Shown piece by piece: positions 8,183 through 21,256 of a stretch of 37,297 bases of DNA. Position numbers and translations under genes: made by a program. Below the pieces are notes generated by a model, which saw nothing but the letters and a program-made list of their open reading frames with translations, ran no database searches and was not told where the DNA came from. Source of the stretch: an uncultured bacterium (GTDB lineage: Bacteria > Myxococcota_A > Polyangia > Polyangiales > Houyiibacteriaceae); the NCBI GenBank assembly GCA_937984275.1, contig CALJYC010000046.1, positions 1 through 37,297 of the forward strand, written 5' to 3'. The first letter of the stretch is position 1, and each line of letters opens with the position of its first letter.

Positions 8183-8258
8183 GGCTTGTGGCTAACGGCT
8201 GGCACCGCCTGCGTCAAGCATTGGCGTCCCAACGATGGAGGGTTAGGCTCCCGCCAGC

Positions 8259-9158
8259 ATGGTACGGGCTCAACAACGCCACACGGAGGCGGGGAAGCGC
8301 GCCGACCAGCGGGCCACGCGCGTGCTCTGGGGCGGCATGCTCGCCGGCGGCCTCATCGCGGTCGGCATCGTGCTAGCGCCTGGCTTCCGCACGCCGGCTG
8401 AAGAAACGGTTGCTCCGGTAGAGGTCACACCGGTCGAGACTTCGCGCCCCGCCGCGGCGCCAGCGGTCGAAGAGCTTCGGGTTCAAGTCATCCGCAAATA
8501 CCCGCACGCGACCGACGCCTTCACACAAGGACTCATCTGGTATCAAGGCGTCATGTACGAGAGCACCGGCCAATACGGGCAGTCCTCGCTACGCAAGGTC
8601 CGGCTCGAAGACGGCAAGGTGCTCGCCCAACGCAAATTGGAGTCCAGTTTTTTTGGCGAGGGCTTGGCTCGAGTCGACGATCGCCTGATTCAGCTCACGT
8701 GGCGTTCGGGTCTCGCCTTCGTATCGGACCTGACCAACCTCGAAAAACGCGCAACGCTCAGCTATTCCGGCGAAGGATGGGGCCTCTGTTACGACGGGAC
8801 GGCGCTGGTGATGAGCGATGGTTCGTCGATGCTGGAGTTTCGTGACCCCGATTCGATGGAGCTACTCGGCGAAATGAGCGTGTTGAAGAACGGACACCCC
8901 GTGCGCAAGCTCAACGAGCTCGAGTGCGTGGGCTCGGATATCTACGCCAATGTCTGGCAACGCGCCGAACTCCTCCGAATCGATCGCAAGAGCGGGCACG
9001 TCACTGCAACCATAGACGCGAGTGGATTGCTGTCACGCGTCGAAGCAAGGCGGGCGGACGTCCTCAACGGAATCGCGTACAGGCCGGAGTCGAAGACCTT
9101 CCTGCTCACCGGCAAGCTTTGGCCTCATGTGTTCGAGGTCGAGCTCGTGCCCCGCTGA
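8259..9158 (+). CDS. glutaminyl-peptide cyclotransferase (beta-propeller type)
   Basis: A 299-residue membrane-anchored protein. Residues 22-42 are a single hydrophobic segment followed by a Pro/Val/Thr-rich linker, so the catalytic domain is probably periplasmic. From about residue 75 it matches the plant/bacterial glutamine cyclotransferase family (PF05096), a five-bladed propeller converting N-terminal Gln to pyroglutamate: DAFTQGL, ESTGQYGQSSLRKV, GEGWGLCYDG with LVMSDGSS, LNELECV followed by IYANVW, then NGIAY and [13 protein letters not shown]. The ATG at 8259 places the membrane segment correctly. It overlaps the convergent methyltransferase gene by 34 bases at the 3' end. Confidence 0.9.
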   Translation: MVRAQQRHTEAGKRADQRATRVLWGGMLAGGLIAVGIVLAPGFRTPAEETVAPVEVTPVETSRPAAAPAVEELRVQVIRKYPHATDAFTQGLIWYQGVMYESTGQYGQSSLRKVRLEDGKVLAQRKLESSFFGEGLARVDDRLIQLTWRSGLAFVSDLTNLEKRATLSYSGEGWGLCYDGTALVMSDGSSMLEFRDPDSMELLGEMSVLKNGHPVRKLNELECVGSDIYANVWQRAELLRIDRKSGHVTATIDASGLLSRVEARRADVLNGIAYRPESKTFLLTGKLWPHVFEVELVPR

Positions 9159-10006
9159 TCTCGCGGGTACTCTCTCTCTTGCGCCTGGATCTCCGGCTCC
9201 CATTCCGCCAGCCGCGTGCGCATCGTCGCGATCGCGTCTGGACTTTCGTCGATGAGCACGAACCCCCGGCCAAGGCGCGCAGCGGCTTCACCAGTCGTCC
9301 CACTCCCGGCAAAGAAATCGAGGACCGTGTCGCCGGGTTCCGTGTGCACCTTGATGATGCGCTCGAGCACGCCGAGCGGCTTTTGCGTCGGGTACCCGGT
9401 CTTCTCTTTGCCGTTCGTCGGGACGATGGTGTGCCACCAGACATCGGTCGGAGTCTTGCCCCGAGCGGCTTTTTCTTTCCCCACTAGCCCGGGCGCCATG
9501 TATGGAATGCGATCCATCTCGTCGAACTGAAAGACGTAGCGCTTGGGGTCGAGGACGTACCAAAGGAGCGTGTCGTGCTTGGCCGGCCACCATCGCTTCG
9601 GCCGCCCTCCGAAGTCGTACGCCCAAATGATTTCATTGCGAAAACGATCCCTACCCAAGAGTCGGTCGAGCGCGACTTTCACGTAGTGCACTTCGCGGTA
9701 ATCGAGATGCACGAACAGCGACCCATCGGGGGTGAGGCACGGAAGCGCGGCTTCGATACGGCTCATCAGAAAGGGAACGTACGCCTCAAACTCATCTTCG
9801 TAGGTGGGGCTGTCGATCCGTTCGACGTCGTAGCGTCGGCCGCCGAAACCCTGTCGCTCACCCTCCTCGGCCGCCCGCACTTGCATCCGCTGGCGGGACT
9901 GCTTGCGCCCCGTGTTGAACGGCGGGTCGATGTAGATCAGCCGCGCGTGCTCGCGCGGGAGTGTCTGGAGGACCTCCAAGTTGTCGCCCTGTACGATTCG
10001 CTTCAC
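9125..10006 (-). CDS. site-specific DNA methyltransferase, beta class (N6-adenine or N4-cytosine)
   Basis: A 293-residue orphan methyltransferase in the beta-class order: the catalytic DPPFNTG comes first (near residue 27), then a central target-recognition section with [20 protein letters not shown], then [12 protein letters not shown] and the AdoMet motif [15 protein letters not shown]. The DPPF form is common in type III-like and CcrM-like adenine methylases, but the base and target site cannot be deduced. I chose the GTG at 10006 ([13 protein letters not shown]), where homology begins; an ATG at 10087 would leave only five bases to thiS and adds a basic stretch without homology. No endonuclease is adjacent. 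It converges on and overlaps the glutaminyl cyclase gene. The C-terminal tail (RGTSSTSNT) is probably not structured. Confidence 0.88.
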   Translation of the reverse strand: MKRIVQGDNLEVLQTLPREHARLIYIDPPFNTGRKQSRQRMQVRAAEEGERQGFGGRRYDVERIDSPTYEDEFEAYVPFLMSRIEAALPCLTPDGSLFVHLDYREVHYVKVALDRLLGRDRFRNEIIWAYDFGGRPKRWWPAKHDTLLWYVLDPKRYVFQFDEMDRIPYMAPGLVGKEKAARGKTPTDVWWHTIVPTNGKEKTGYPTQKPLGVLERIIKVHTEPGDTVLDFFAGSGTTGEAAARLGRGFVLIDESPDAIATMRTRLAEWEPEIQAQEREYPRDQRGTSSTSNT

Positions 10007-10092
10007 GCGGCCGAGCCTATCATCCGTCGGCGGGCGCGCCCATCCTCGAACCCGCTTGCGGCACCGTGGGGGCCGACCTACGCTCACGGTCG

Positions 10093-10293
10093 ATGCGACT
10101 CGTGGTCAACGGTGAAGAACGGCAGGTTGGGGCAAGCACGACCGTGAAGCAGCTGCTGGTCTCGCTCGGCCTGTCAGACACGTTGGTCGCCGTAGAGCGC
10201 AATGAAGAAGTCGTGCCGCGCGCCCAACACGAGAGCACCGAGCTCATCGAAGGCGACCGGGTCGAGGTGGTTCATTTCGTGGGAGGCGGTTAG
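10093..10293 (+). CDS. thiS: sulfur carrier protein ThiS
   Basis: A 66-residue ubiquitin-like carrier that is adenylated and thiocarboxylated at its C-terminal glycine to deliver sulfur for the thiazole ring of thiamine. It starts MRLVVNGEE, contains the helix with [10 protein letters not shown] and the [11 protein letters not shown] segment, and ends in HFVGGG with the required terminal Gly-Gly. The ATG at 10093 is the natural start; the frame is open upstream without homology. It is followed without a gap by thiG. No TPP-riboswitch motif is visible in the 86 bases upstream. Confidence 0.95.
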   Translation: MRLVVNGEERQVGASTTVKQLLVSLGLSDTLVAVERNEEVVPRAQHESTELIEGDRVEVVHFVGGG

Positions 10294-11091
10294 GTGTCCG
10301 AAGATGTCCTAAAGATCGGCGAATTCGAGTTTCGTTCGCGTTTGTTCACGGGGACAGGCAAGTACCCGGACCTCGACACGGCGAGGAGGGCGCTGCAAGC
10401 GTCGGGCTGCGAAGTCGTCACCGTCGCAGTGCGTCGCGTCGACTTGAAGGCGACGGGAGCCGATTCGATCATGACGGTTCTCCGAGAGGGGAACTACACG
10501 CTCCTGCCGAATACCGCCGGCTGCTACACCGCCGAGGATGCGCTTCGCACCGCGCGGCTGGGCAGAGAGCTTCTCGACACGCCGCTGGTCAAGCTCGAGG
10601 TCATCGGTGACGAGAAAACACTCTTCCCCGACGTCCCGGCGACGCTCGAGGCCGCCAAGACACTCGTGGACGAGGGCTTCACAGTGCTGCCCTACTTCAA
10701 CGACGACCCGATCGCCGCGCGGCGCCTGGAGGATCTAGGCTGCGCGGCGGTCATGCCACTCGCCGCACCGATCGGCAGTGGGCTCGGCGTCCGCAACCCC
10801 TTCAACATCGAGATCATCGTGAAGCATGCGAACGTGCCCGTCATCGTCGATGCGGGGGTCGGCACGGCGTCCGATGCCGCCATTGCGATGGAGCTCGGCA
10901 TCGACGGTGTGTTGATGAACACCGCGATCGCCGGCGCGAAGGACCCGGTTCGAATGGCCCGGGCGATGAAAGCCGGAGTCGAGGCCGGCCGCGATGCCTT
11001 CCTCGCCGGCCGAATTCAACGCAAGCTCTACGCGACCGCATCGAGCCCGCTGCAAGGCGTCATCGGCTCCGACCAAGACGGCCGCTCCTAA
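10294..11091 (+). CDS. thiG: thiazole synthase ThiG
   Basis: A 265-residue TIM-barrel enzyme that builds the thiazole phosphate of thiamine from 1-deoxyxylulose 5-phosphate, dehydroglycine and ThiS-thiocarboxylate. The imine-forming lysine is Lys100 in LVKLEVIGD. Other family blocks are [58 protein letters not shown] and [14 protein letters not shown]. The start is a GTG directly after the TAG of thiS, which implies translational coupling and equimolar partners. No thiO or thiH (source of dehydroglycine) and no thiF is in the window. Confidence 0.97.
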   Translation: MSEDVLKIGEFEFRSRLFTGTGKYPDLDTARRALQASGCEVVTVAVRRVDLKATGADSIMTVLREGNYTLLPNTAGCYTAEDALRTARLGRELLDTPLVKLEVIGDEKTLFPDVPATLEAAKTLVDEGFTVLPYFNDDPIAARRLEDLGCAAVMPLAAPIGSGLGVRNPFNIEIIVKHANVPVIVDAGVGTASDAAIAMELGIDGVLMNTAIAGAKDPVRMARAMKAGVEAGRDAFLAGRIQRKLYATASSPLQGVIGSDQDGRS

Positions 11092-11101
11092 CACCACGAC
11101 G

Positions 11102-11740
11102 ATGACCCGAGGGCTCCCGCGGATCTGGATCATCACCGACCCGAGTCACCGCGACGGTCCGGTGACCCCAATCCGGCGCGCGCTCGAAGGATGCCCGCCC
11201 GGAGTGGTGGGCGTGCAGCTTAGGGCCAAGCGAGTACCGGATCGCCAGCTGGTTCAATGGGGCCGAGAGCTACGGGCGGTGACCCAAGCCAGCGGCAGCC
11301 CGTTGACAGTCAATCGACGGGCGGACGTCGCGCAGATCGTTGGCGCCGACGGCGTGCACCTCCCGGAGCTCGGTTTACCCGCGGGCGACATTCGCGAGCA
11401 TTGGCCGGCGCTCGGAATGCTCGGTGTCTCACGGCACGACGCACCAGGCCTCAAGGCTGCGGAAAAGGACTCCACGACTTATGCGTTTCTAAGTCCGATC
11501 TTCCACGTCCCGGGAAAGGCTCAGCCGATCGGCATCCATGGCTTTCGGAGTGCGATCGCCGATGTCGGGATTCCGACATACGCGCTTGGGGGCATCGGAG
11601 CCGAGGATTGGAAGGCACTGATCGCTGCGGGCGCGTTCGGCGTCGCGATCCGACGGGCGATCTATTCGGCGAGTCAGCCTGACGAAGCTTTGCAGCAGTT
11701 CCTGCTCGAGCTTGACAAGAGCCGCGGGAACGGCGAATAG
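11102..11740 (+). CDS. thiE: thiamine phosphate synthase-like protein (ThiE/TenI family)
   Basis: A 212-residue TIM-barrel protein ten bases after thiG. ThiE joins thiazole phosphate and HMP pyrophosphate; TenI relatives act on the thiazole tautomer. Family blocks are GVQLRAK, GADGVHLPE, LGVSRH, the phosphate loop region PIFHVPGKAQPIG and YALGGIGAEDW. Two ThiE positions are altered: the usual INDR is VNRR, losing the Asp, and HLGQ-D is HLPELG. That leaves a real possibility that it is a TenI-type protein. I chose the ATG at 11102 because the upstream frame has no homology. It closes the thiS-thiG-thiE run and is followed after eight bases by the signal-peptidase-like gene. Confidence 0.8.
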   Translation: MTRGLPRIWIITDPSHRDGPVTPIRRALEGCPPGVVGVQLRAKRVPDRQLVQWGRELRAVTQASGSPLTVNRRADVAQIVGADGVHLPELGLPAGDIREHWPALGMLGVSRHDAPGLKAAEKDSTTYAFLSPIFHVPGKAQPIGIHGFRSAIADVGIPTYALGGIGAEDWKALIAAGAFGVAIRRAIYSASQPDEALQQFLLELDKSRGNGE

Positions 11741-11748
11741 CCAGCGTT

Positions 11749-12375
11749 GTGGGAGCGGTTCGCAGTGGGCTCGGATGCCTGTCGTGGGTAGGCGCCGGCA
11801 TCATCGTCATCGCGTTGGTGCTCAAGGTGACGCTGTTCGACATGGCGGAGGTCGGACACAACGGAATGGCTCCCACGCTGCTCCGCGGAGAGCGCGTCCT
11901 GATCAACAAGAGGGCCAAACCGGAGGTCGGGTCGATCGCGGTCTGCCAGCATCCGACCGAGGACGGCTGGGTGATTGGCCGAGTGGCCGCAACCGAGGGC
12001 ATGTTGATCGACTCCTTCGGCAAAGAGCTCCGCATCGATGGCGAGCCGATCGTGTTCAACAGGGAAGGCGCGACCTCGTTCTACAACGCCGACAACGAGC
12101 TGACCACCTCGCTGACCTGGGGCGCCGAGTACTTCGGAACCGGGAGTCACCGGATCTTCATCAGGGAAGACGACCGCCATCGCGTTCGGAAAACCGGGGT
12201 GCCTGCGGGCAAACTCTATCTACTCAACGACTATCGGTCCCACACGGTACAAGACAGCCGCGTCTACGGGGTCCTGGACGCGTCGACCTGCCGGGGCACC
12301 ATCGTCTTCCGGGTCACCCCTGTCGACGGCCTCGAACGCGACATCTCGCACCGCTATTTCGAGCCGGTTCGATAG
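11749..12375 (+). CDS. signal peptidase I-like protein lacking the Ser/Lys catalytic dyad
   Basis: A 208-residue protein with one N-terminal membrane segment (residues about 12-30), then a periplasmic domain with the S26 order of motifs. The box that normally reads SMxPTL is GMAPTL (38-44), with Gly39 in place of the nucleophilic Ser. RGERVLINK matches the GDxxLV part. GSIAVCQHP matches GDIVVFxxP. The segment that normally reads YIKRVxGLPGD is VIGRVAATEG, with Gly77 in place of the general-base Lys. A late GTIVFRV block and Tyr/Asp-rich insert are also present. Two independent losses imply it is not a protease of the usual mechanism. It may bind signal peptides or have a structural role, which is speculation. 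The GTG at 11749 is the only reasonable start. It lies between thiE and purQ in the same direction. Confidence 0.75.
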   Translation: MGAVRSGLGCLSWVGAGIIVIALVLKVTLFDMAEVGHNGMAPTLLRGERVLINKRAKPEVGSIAVCQHPTEDGWVIGRVAATEGMLIDSFGKELRIDGEPIVFNREGATSFYNADNELTTSLTWGAEYFGTGSHRIFIREDDRHRVRKTGVPAGKLYLLNDYRSHTVQDSRVYGVLDASTCRGTIVFRVTPVDGLERDISHRYFEPVR

Positions 12376-12445
12376 TGGCGCTTCCACGTTGCCTGAAGCC
12401 CGGTCCGTTCTATGCTCCGCGCGCCAAGGACACGGACACCGCCCG

Positions 12446-13141
12446 ATGAGAGTCGCTGTCGTACAATTTCCAGGCTCAAATGCCGACTGGGACGCCCTAC
12501 ACGCCGTACGCGACGTTCTGGGCGCGGACGCCTGGTACGCCTTCCACAAAGAAACCAGCCTGGGTGACGCCGATGCCGTCGTGATTCCCGGTGGCTTCTC
12601 CTACGGGGACTACCTGCGCGCGGGAGCGATTGCGGGGTTCAGCCCGATCGACAACTCGGTCCGCGAGTTCGCAGGCCGCGGCGGGCCGGTGCTCGGAATC
12701 TGCAACGGCTTCCAGATTCTCACGGAGATGGGCCTGCTGCCCGGCGCATTGACACGAAACGCGCACCTTCGATTCGAGTGCCGTGATATCCACCTACGCG
12801 TCGAGAACGAAGGCCCGTTCACTGACATGGGCAAGGGCACGGTGCTCCGCCTTCCGATCGCACATGCTGACGGCCGATATCACACGACCAGCGAAGGGCT
12901 CGCCGAGCTCGAGCGCAACGGCCAAGTCGCGTTCCGTTACAGCACGCCCAAAGGCGCCCCCCCCAACGGCAGCGATGCCAACCCGAACGGCTCAATCGGT
13001 GACATCGCAGGCGTGTACAACCGCCAGAAGAATGTTCTCGGCATGATGCCGCACCCAGAACGGGCGAGCGAAGCCATCCTCGGCAACGAGGACGGGCTCA
13101 CGCTGTTCAAATCGCTTCGGCGTCACTTGGGGTTCGAATGA
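12446..13141 (+). CDS. purQ: phosphoribosylformylglycinamidine synthase, glutaminase subunit PurQ
   Basis: A 231-residue class I glutamine amidotransferase that supplies ammonia to PurL for FGAM formation in purine synthesis. It starts [12 protein letters not shown], contains the oxyanion [11 protein letters not shown], the nucleophile Cys86 in LGICNGFQ, and the His-Glu pair in MMPHPERA. The ATG at 12446 is the family start. The TGA overlaps the purL ATG (ATGA), indicating coupled translation. The small purQ/purL type needs PurS, and no purS-like frame lies upstream here. Confidence 0.97.
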   Translation: MRVAVVQFPGSNADWDALHAVRDVLGADAWYAFHKETSLGDADAVVIPGGFSYGDYLRAGAIAGFSPIDNSVREFAGRGGPVLGICNGFQILTEMGLLPGALTRNAHLRFECRDIHLRVENEGPFTDMGKGTVLRLPIAHADGRYHTTSEGLAELERNGQVAFRYSTPKGAPPNGSDANPNGSIGDIAGVYNRQKNVLGMMPHPERASEAILGNEDGLTLFKSLRRHLGFE

Positions 13142-15420
13142 GCACACCAGCGAATTTTCCCGGAGAGCCCGACAGCTCCCCCGAGATCGCCCGCGAGTTC
13201 GGGTTGGCGGAGCAAGAATGGGACCGCGTTCTGAGCACGCTCGCCCGCGCGCCCAGCTATGCGGAGCTCGGGGTCATTAGCGTGATGTGGTCCGAGCACT
13301 GCTCCTACAAGTCCTCGCGGATCCACCTCGGGCGGCTGCCCACGACGGGCCCGCAGGTCGTGCAGGGGCCCGGTGAGAACGCCGGCGCTGTGGACATCGG
13401 CGATGGATTCTGCGCGGTGTTCAAGATGGAGTCCCACAACCATCCGTCGTACATCGAGCCGTACCAGGGCGCGGCCACAGGGGTCGGCGGCATCTTGCGG
13501 GACGTGTTCACGATGGGCGCGCGCCCGGTGGCATCCCTCAACTCGCTTCGGTTCGGTCGGCCCGATCATCCCAAGACACCTCACCTGCTCAAGGGCGTGG
13601 TCGCGGGCATCGGCGGCTACGGCAATTGCATCGGTGTCCCCACGGTGGGCGGCGAGGTGCAGTTCGACGCGAGCTACGATGGAAACATCTTGGTCAATGC
13701 GTTCACGGTGGGCGTCGCCAAGACCGAAGAGCTGTTCTTCGGAGTCGCCGAGGGCGTTGGCAACCCGATCATCTACGTCGGCGCCAAGACCGGCCGCGAC
13801 GGGATTCATGGGGCCACGATGGCAAGCGCCGAGTTCGGGGAGGAGACGGACAGCAAGCTCCCCACCGTGCAGGTCGGAGATCCGTTCATGGAAAAGCTGC
13901 TCCTCGAGGCCTGCCTCGAGATCTTTGCTACGGATTGCTTGTCGGGCGTGCAGGACATGGGCGCGGCCGGACTGACTTCGTCGTCGGTCGAAATGGCAGA
14001 CCGCGCCGGTAACGGTATCGAGCTCGACCTAGACGCGATTCCGCGCCGGACCAAGGCGCTCAGCCCCTACGAGATGCTACTGAGTGAATCGCAGGAGCGC
14101 ATGCTGATGGTCGCCAAAGAAGGACGCGAGCAGGAAGTGTTCGACCTGTGCGCCAAGTGGGACTTGGATGCCTCGATCGTTGGCCGTGTGACCGACACCG
14201 GACGTTTCGTCTGCAAAGCAACCCCGGGCTACGATCCGTTCGATGGTACGGGCGAGCCCGATCCAGTGGTCGTGGTGGATCTGCCTGTCGATTTGCTTAC
14301 AAATGCCGCACCCAAGTACGACCGCCCTCAGGAGGCGCGCGCCGACCAGGCCAACTTGGTGACGATGACGGGCGACGCCCCCGATGACCTCGGCGCAGAG
14401 CTCGTGCGGCTAGTGGGCTCGCCCAACATCGGAAGCCGATCCTGGATCTGGCGCCAGTACGATCACATCGTTCGAAACGGCACGGTGATTCGTCCGGGAG
14501 AAGGCGACGCAGCAGTGATTCGCGTGTTCTGCGAGGACGACTCGGGAACACGGGAGAAGTTCCTCGCGGTTTCATCCGATTGCAACGGCCGGCACGTCGA
14601 GCTCGACCCCTTCGGCGGGGCCGCGATGGCCGTCGCCGAGTGCACCCGCAACATCGTGTGCGTGGGCGCCAAGCCGCTCGGCCTCACCGACTGCCTCAAC
14701 TTCGGCAACCCCGAAGTGCCGGAACAAATGTGGCGCTTCGCACGAGCGATCGACGGCTTGGCCGCGGCATGCACCGCGCTCGACGCTCCGGTGGTAGCCG
14801 GCAACGTCAGCCTCTACAACGAGACCGACCGCAAGGCGATCCTGCCAACGCCAACCGTCGCAGTAGTGGGTCAACTCGAAGACCCGGAGCATCGGCTCGG
14901 GCTTGGGTTCGTCCGCGAGGGCGACGTCATCGCCCACCTCGGGCGGCCCTCTCGCGGCGTGCTCGGTGGCTCGGAATGGCTCGTCCAGCGCAGCGGCTCG
15001 GTGACAGGCGCCCCCGTCGGCATCGATCTCGAAGCCGAGGCCGCTCTTCAGCACGCAATGCTCGAGCTTGCGCGTGGCAAGTTGTTGAAGAGCGCGCACG
15101 ACATCAGCGACGGCGGCTTCGCGGTGTGTGTGGCCGAGGCGTGCATTGCCTACGGGCACGGAGCGCGAGTCACCCTCCCCTCGAACGAAGATGCTCCGGC
15201 TCACGCTCTGCTCTTCAGCGAGGAGCCCTCACGCATCATCGTGAGCCTTCCTGCCGGCAACGTCGGCGAGGTAGGCGACGTTTGCAGGCGCTACGGCGTG
15301 CCCTTCGAGAAGATCGGAAGCGTCTCGGGCCAGACCCTCGTGATCGACGACGTTTGCGAAGTCCCCGTCGAAGAGTTGGCGGAATCCCACGCGGCCGCTC
15401 TGGACGCGATCGTCAGCTAG
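13138..15420 (+). CDS. purL: phosphoribosylformylglycinamidine synthase subunit PurL
   Basis: A 760-residue PurL of the small type, the ATP-dependent synthetase that converts FGAR to FGAM using ammonia from PurQ. Clear motifs are [26 protein letters not shown], the [15 protein letters not shown] loop, [17 protein letters not shown] and, in the second half, [21 protein letters not shown] and [16 protein letters not shown]. Two pseudo-symmetric AIR-synthase-like halves are complete. The start overlaps purQ by four bases. The 3' end overlaps the convergent permease gene by eight bases, leaving no room for an intergenic terminator. Confidence 0.97.
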   Translation: MSTPANFPGEPDSSPEIAREFGLAEQEWDRVLSTLARAPSYAELGVISVMWSEHCSYKSSRIHLGRLPTTGPQVVQGPGENAGAVDIGDGFCAVFKMESHNHPSYIEPYQGAATGVGGILRDVFTMGARPVASLNSLRFGRPDHPKTPHLLKGVVAGIGGYGNCIGVPTVGGEVQFDASYDGNILVNAFTVGVAKTEELFFGVAEGVGNPIIYVGAKTGRDGIHGATMASAEFGEETDSKLPTVQVGDPFMEKLLLEACLEIFATDCLSGVQDMGAAGLTSSSVEMADRAGNGIELDLDAIPRRTKALSPYEMLLSESQERMLMVAKEGREQEVFDLCAKWDLDASIVGRVTDTGRFVCKATPGYDPFDGTGEPDPVVVVDLPVDLLTNAAPKYDRPQEARADQANLVTMTGDAPDDLGAELVRLVGSPNIGSRSWIWRQYDHIVRNGTVIRPGEGDAAVIRVFCEDDSGTREKFLAVSSDCNGRHVELDPFGGAAMAVAECTRNIVCVGAKPLGLTDCLNFGNPEVPEQMWRFARAIDGLAAACTALDAPVVAGNVSLYNETDRKAILPTPTVAVVGQLEDPEHRLGLGFVREGDVIAHLGRPSRGVLGGSEWLVQRSGSVTGAPVGIDLEAEAALQHAMLELARGKLLKSAHDISDGGFAVCVAEACIAYGHGARVTLPSNEDAPAHALLFSEEPSRIIVSLPAGNVGEVGDVCRRYGVPFEKIGSVSGQTLVIDDVCEVPVEELAESHAAALDAIVS

Positions 15421-16708
15421 TCTTTTTCGGGGCCAGAGAGTAGCCCACGAGCGCTGCCACCGCTGCAACGACGATCCAGGGGATGAGACCTGTTTCGGTC
15501 TTGAAAGCGTTGTAGAGCATCCAAATTGAAGAGCCCGCATAGATGGCGGCCGCGATCAAAGCCTGAGGCCTCGGGGCGGGGAGGTCCGGCCTGTGTCGTC
15601 TCACGCGAAATAGACCGACAGCGACCAACGCAGAAAACAAGACGAGAATACCGGCCACGTTGCTGAGGAGCTCGCCGATCGTGTGCACATAGAGCAACAG
15701 AATCGCGAGCGCACCTTGGAGTATCACCGACGCACGGGGCGGTGCTCCAGGTTTGCCGCGCAACAACGCGGGGAGGAACCCGTCGCGGGCCATCTCTGCA
15801 TAGACGCGGGGTCCGACGAGGAGCATGGCACTGGTGCTCGACACCATGATTGCCGCGATGCCGACCGACACGGCGTTGGAGCCGGCGTCTCCCACTATGT
15901 CCTGCACGACCAGATGTCCGAGTGTCACTCTCGCCTCCTCGTATTGGAAGACGATTCGTGCGCGCTCTGGGGTGAGGTTGGCGACGAGAATCCAATTCAC
16001 CAACAGGTAGGCGAGCCCGACCAGCGCGCAGCCGATCAACATGGCGCGCGGCACATCCCGTCGTGGGGCTCGAAACTCCTCTGCGGCGTATGCGGCCGCA
16101 TTCCAACCCGAGAAAGCATAGGCAACGAAGAACAAACTGGTGGCAAACGGGAGGGCGCCGCCCGCCGGGTCGCTCGCCGGGACCCATGTCGGCCAGTCGT
16201 TGTCGCCCAAAGACAAGCCGAGCGCGACGAATGCGAGGACGAGAAGACCTTTGAGGATGACAAGCCCGTTCTGAGTCCATTTCGACGAGCGAAGTCCGAC
16301 GGCATGGAACACGGTCAGTGCAGCGATCAGCACGGCTGCTCCCAAGCGCGCATCACCGGTCCCGAATACGGCAAAGGCAAACGCCGCCGCCCCAAATGCG
16401 CTGATCGCCATGGGAGCTGAAAAACCCACCAGCAGCGAGGCCCACCCGGCGAGATAGCCGATCGCAGGGTGAAGCAACTCCGACAGATAGCGGTACTCGC
16501 CGCCGGACCGCGGAATCAACACAGCGGCCTCGGCGTATGTGCGTGCGCCCGCCATCGCCAGGAGCGCCCCAACCACCCACGCCAAGAGGATCCACCCCGC
16601 GCTGAGCTCCTGAGCCATGAACCCCGCGCTCAAGAAGACGCCTGCGCCGATCATGTTGGCAACGACCAGGCCCACCCCAGACCCTAGGTCCAAGAACGCT
16701 TTGCCCAT
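15413..16708 (-). CDS. APC-family amino acid permease
   Basis: A 431-residue inner-membrane permease with about 12 hydrophobic segments. TM1 has the APC substrate motif [14 protein letters not shown], and the TM2 region carries [21 protein letters not shown], both hallmarks of amino acid/polyamine/organocation carriers. TM6 includes [22 protein letters not shown], as in LAT-like exchangers. The substrate is unknown. The ATG at 16708 is the family start. It follows smc after 15 bases on the same strand, so it may be read through from smc. Confidence 0.93.
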   Translation of the reverse strand: MGKAFLDLGSGVGLVVANMIGAGVFLSAGFMAQELSAGWILLAWVVGALLAMAGARTYAEAAVLIPRSGGEYRYLSELLHPAIGYLAGWASLLVGFSAPMAISAFGAAAFAFAVFGTGDARLGAAVLIAALTVFHAVGLRSSKWTQNGLVILKGLLVLAFVALGLSLGDNDWPTWVPASDPAGGALPFATSLFFVAYAFSGWNAAAYAAEEFRAPRRDVPRAMLIGCALVGLAYLLVNWILVANLTPERARIVFQYEEARVTLGHLVVQDIVGDAGSNAVSVGIAAIMVSSTSAMLLVGPRVYAEMARDGFLPALLRGKPGAPPRASVILQGALAILLLYVHTIGELLSNVAGILVLFSALVAVGLFRVRRHRPDLPAPRPQALIAAAIYAGSSIWMLYNAFKTETGLIPWIVVAAVAALVGYSLAPKKTS

Positions 16709-16723
16709 GCCGGAGAGTGTCCC

Positions 16724-20329
<3,606 letters not shown>

Positions 20330-20486
20330 AATGCCCCCCAAAGGAGTAGTTGGACGTGGCTATCACTGAACATACGATATTGCAACGCTTTACGCGACCA
20401 GAAGGGAGGGTCAGCGCGTGACCCCCACAATATGTTGTGGTTGGGTGACGCGCCCTCGCCTATGCTCAAACCAATGTGAGAGGTCT

Positions 20487-21245
20487 CTACTCCGAATCAG
20501 CCAGCCGGACCGCTTCGACAACCGGCGGCTCCGAGGTGGCCTTACCCGCTGGGGTCGACGCAGGACGCCGGTCCCGGAGGAACTCGAGGAAGGTTGCAGC
20601 CATCTCGATATCTCGAGAAGAGAGCCCATCGACCAGCTCGTGCAGCCGCTTCCGATGGGCGTCGCTGATGGTTACCTGACTGGCCCGCTGATCGTGTCCC
20701 TCCGCCGGAGTTTCGGCTTCGGGTAGGACGCCCTGCCGCTCCTGGGTGTCCTGGACCTCCTCGGCGGTCGGAACGTGCCAAGTCGGCCGCTCCACCGAGT
20801 GGATCCCATGCGCAGTCAGCCACGAGTCCATGCACGAACGTAGGCGCTCAGACCGAAACGCGAACCAGCGCTCCCGATCGACGGGGTGACTCACCAACGC
20901 GTCCTTGAAGCGCCGAAACGCGCCCTTTCCATCGATCGCGATGTTGAGCCGCCGCCGCAGCTCTTCGCTCTCGACGGTCGCGATGAACCGCTCCATCCAG
21001 CGATACTGTTCACGCGACGAAACCGGATCAATTCGGAGATACCGGCTGTCGCCGAGGATGCGCGTGTGCATCGAAGGGTCCGCCACCCCGTCGACGATGC
21101 GAATCACCTCGCCCGTGTCGAAGTGCAAGTAGCTGTGCACCTCGGGTGCGTTGTTTTCAAATGCGTCTTCGAGTGCCTCCCAAGCTACCGGTACATCTTG
21201 TTCTTGTTTGTCTTGTTTGTCTTGCCCGACATCATTCTCGCTCAT
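20487..21245 (-). CDS. UPF0158 family protein
   Basis: A 252-residue soluble protein of unknown function. Residues about 35-160 match UPF0158 (PF03682): HSYLHFDTGEVIRIVDG, SRYLRIDPVSSREQYRWMERFI, then RRRLNIAIDGKGAFRRFKDAL and RERWFAFRSERLR. The N-terminus is a low-complexity acidic/Gln stretch (DKQDKQEQD). The C-terminal 90 residues have no recognised domain. The ATG at 21245 gives MSENDVG; the upstream frame would read into glpK. It begins 11 bases after the glpK stop, so it is in the glpK operon, and lies 157 bases ahead of smc. Confidence 0.85.
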   Translation of the reverse strand: MSENDVGQDKQDKQEQDVPVAWEALEDAFENNAPEVHSYLHFDTGEVIRIVDGVADPSMHTRILGDSRYLRIDPVSSREQYRWMERFIATVESEELRRRLNIAIDGKGAFRRFKDALVSHPVDRERWFAFRSERLRSCMDSWLTAHGIHSVERPTWHVPTAEEVQDTQERQGVLPEAETPAEGHDQRASQVTISDAHRKRLHELVDGLSSRDIEMAATFLEFLRDRRPASTPAGKATSEPPVVEAVRLADSE

Positions 21246-21256
21246 GTTATTCCCAT

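Noticed and set aside
10007-10092. TPP riboswitch upstream of thiS
   Set aside because: The region is only 86 bases and shows none of the conserved thi-box segments.
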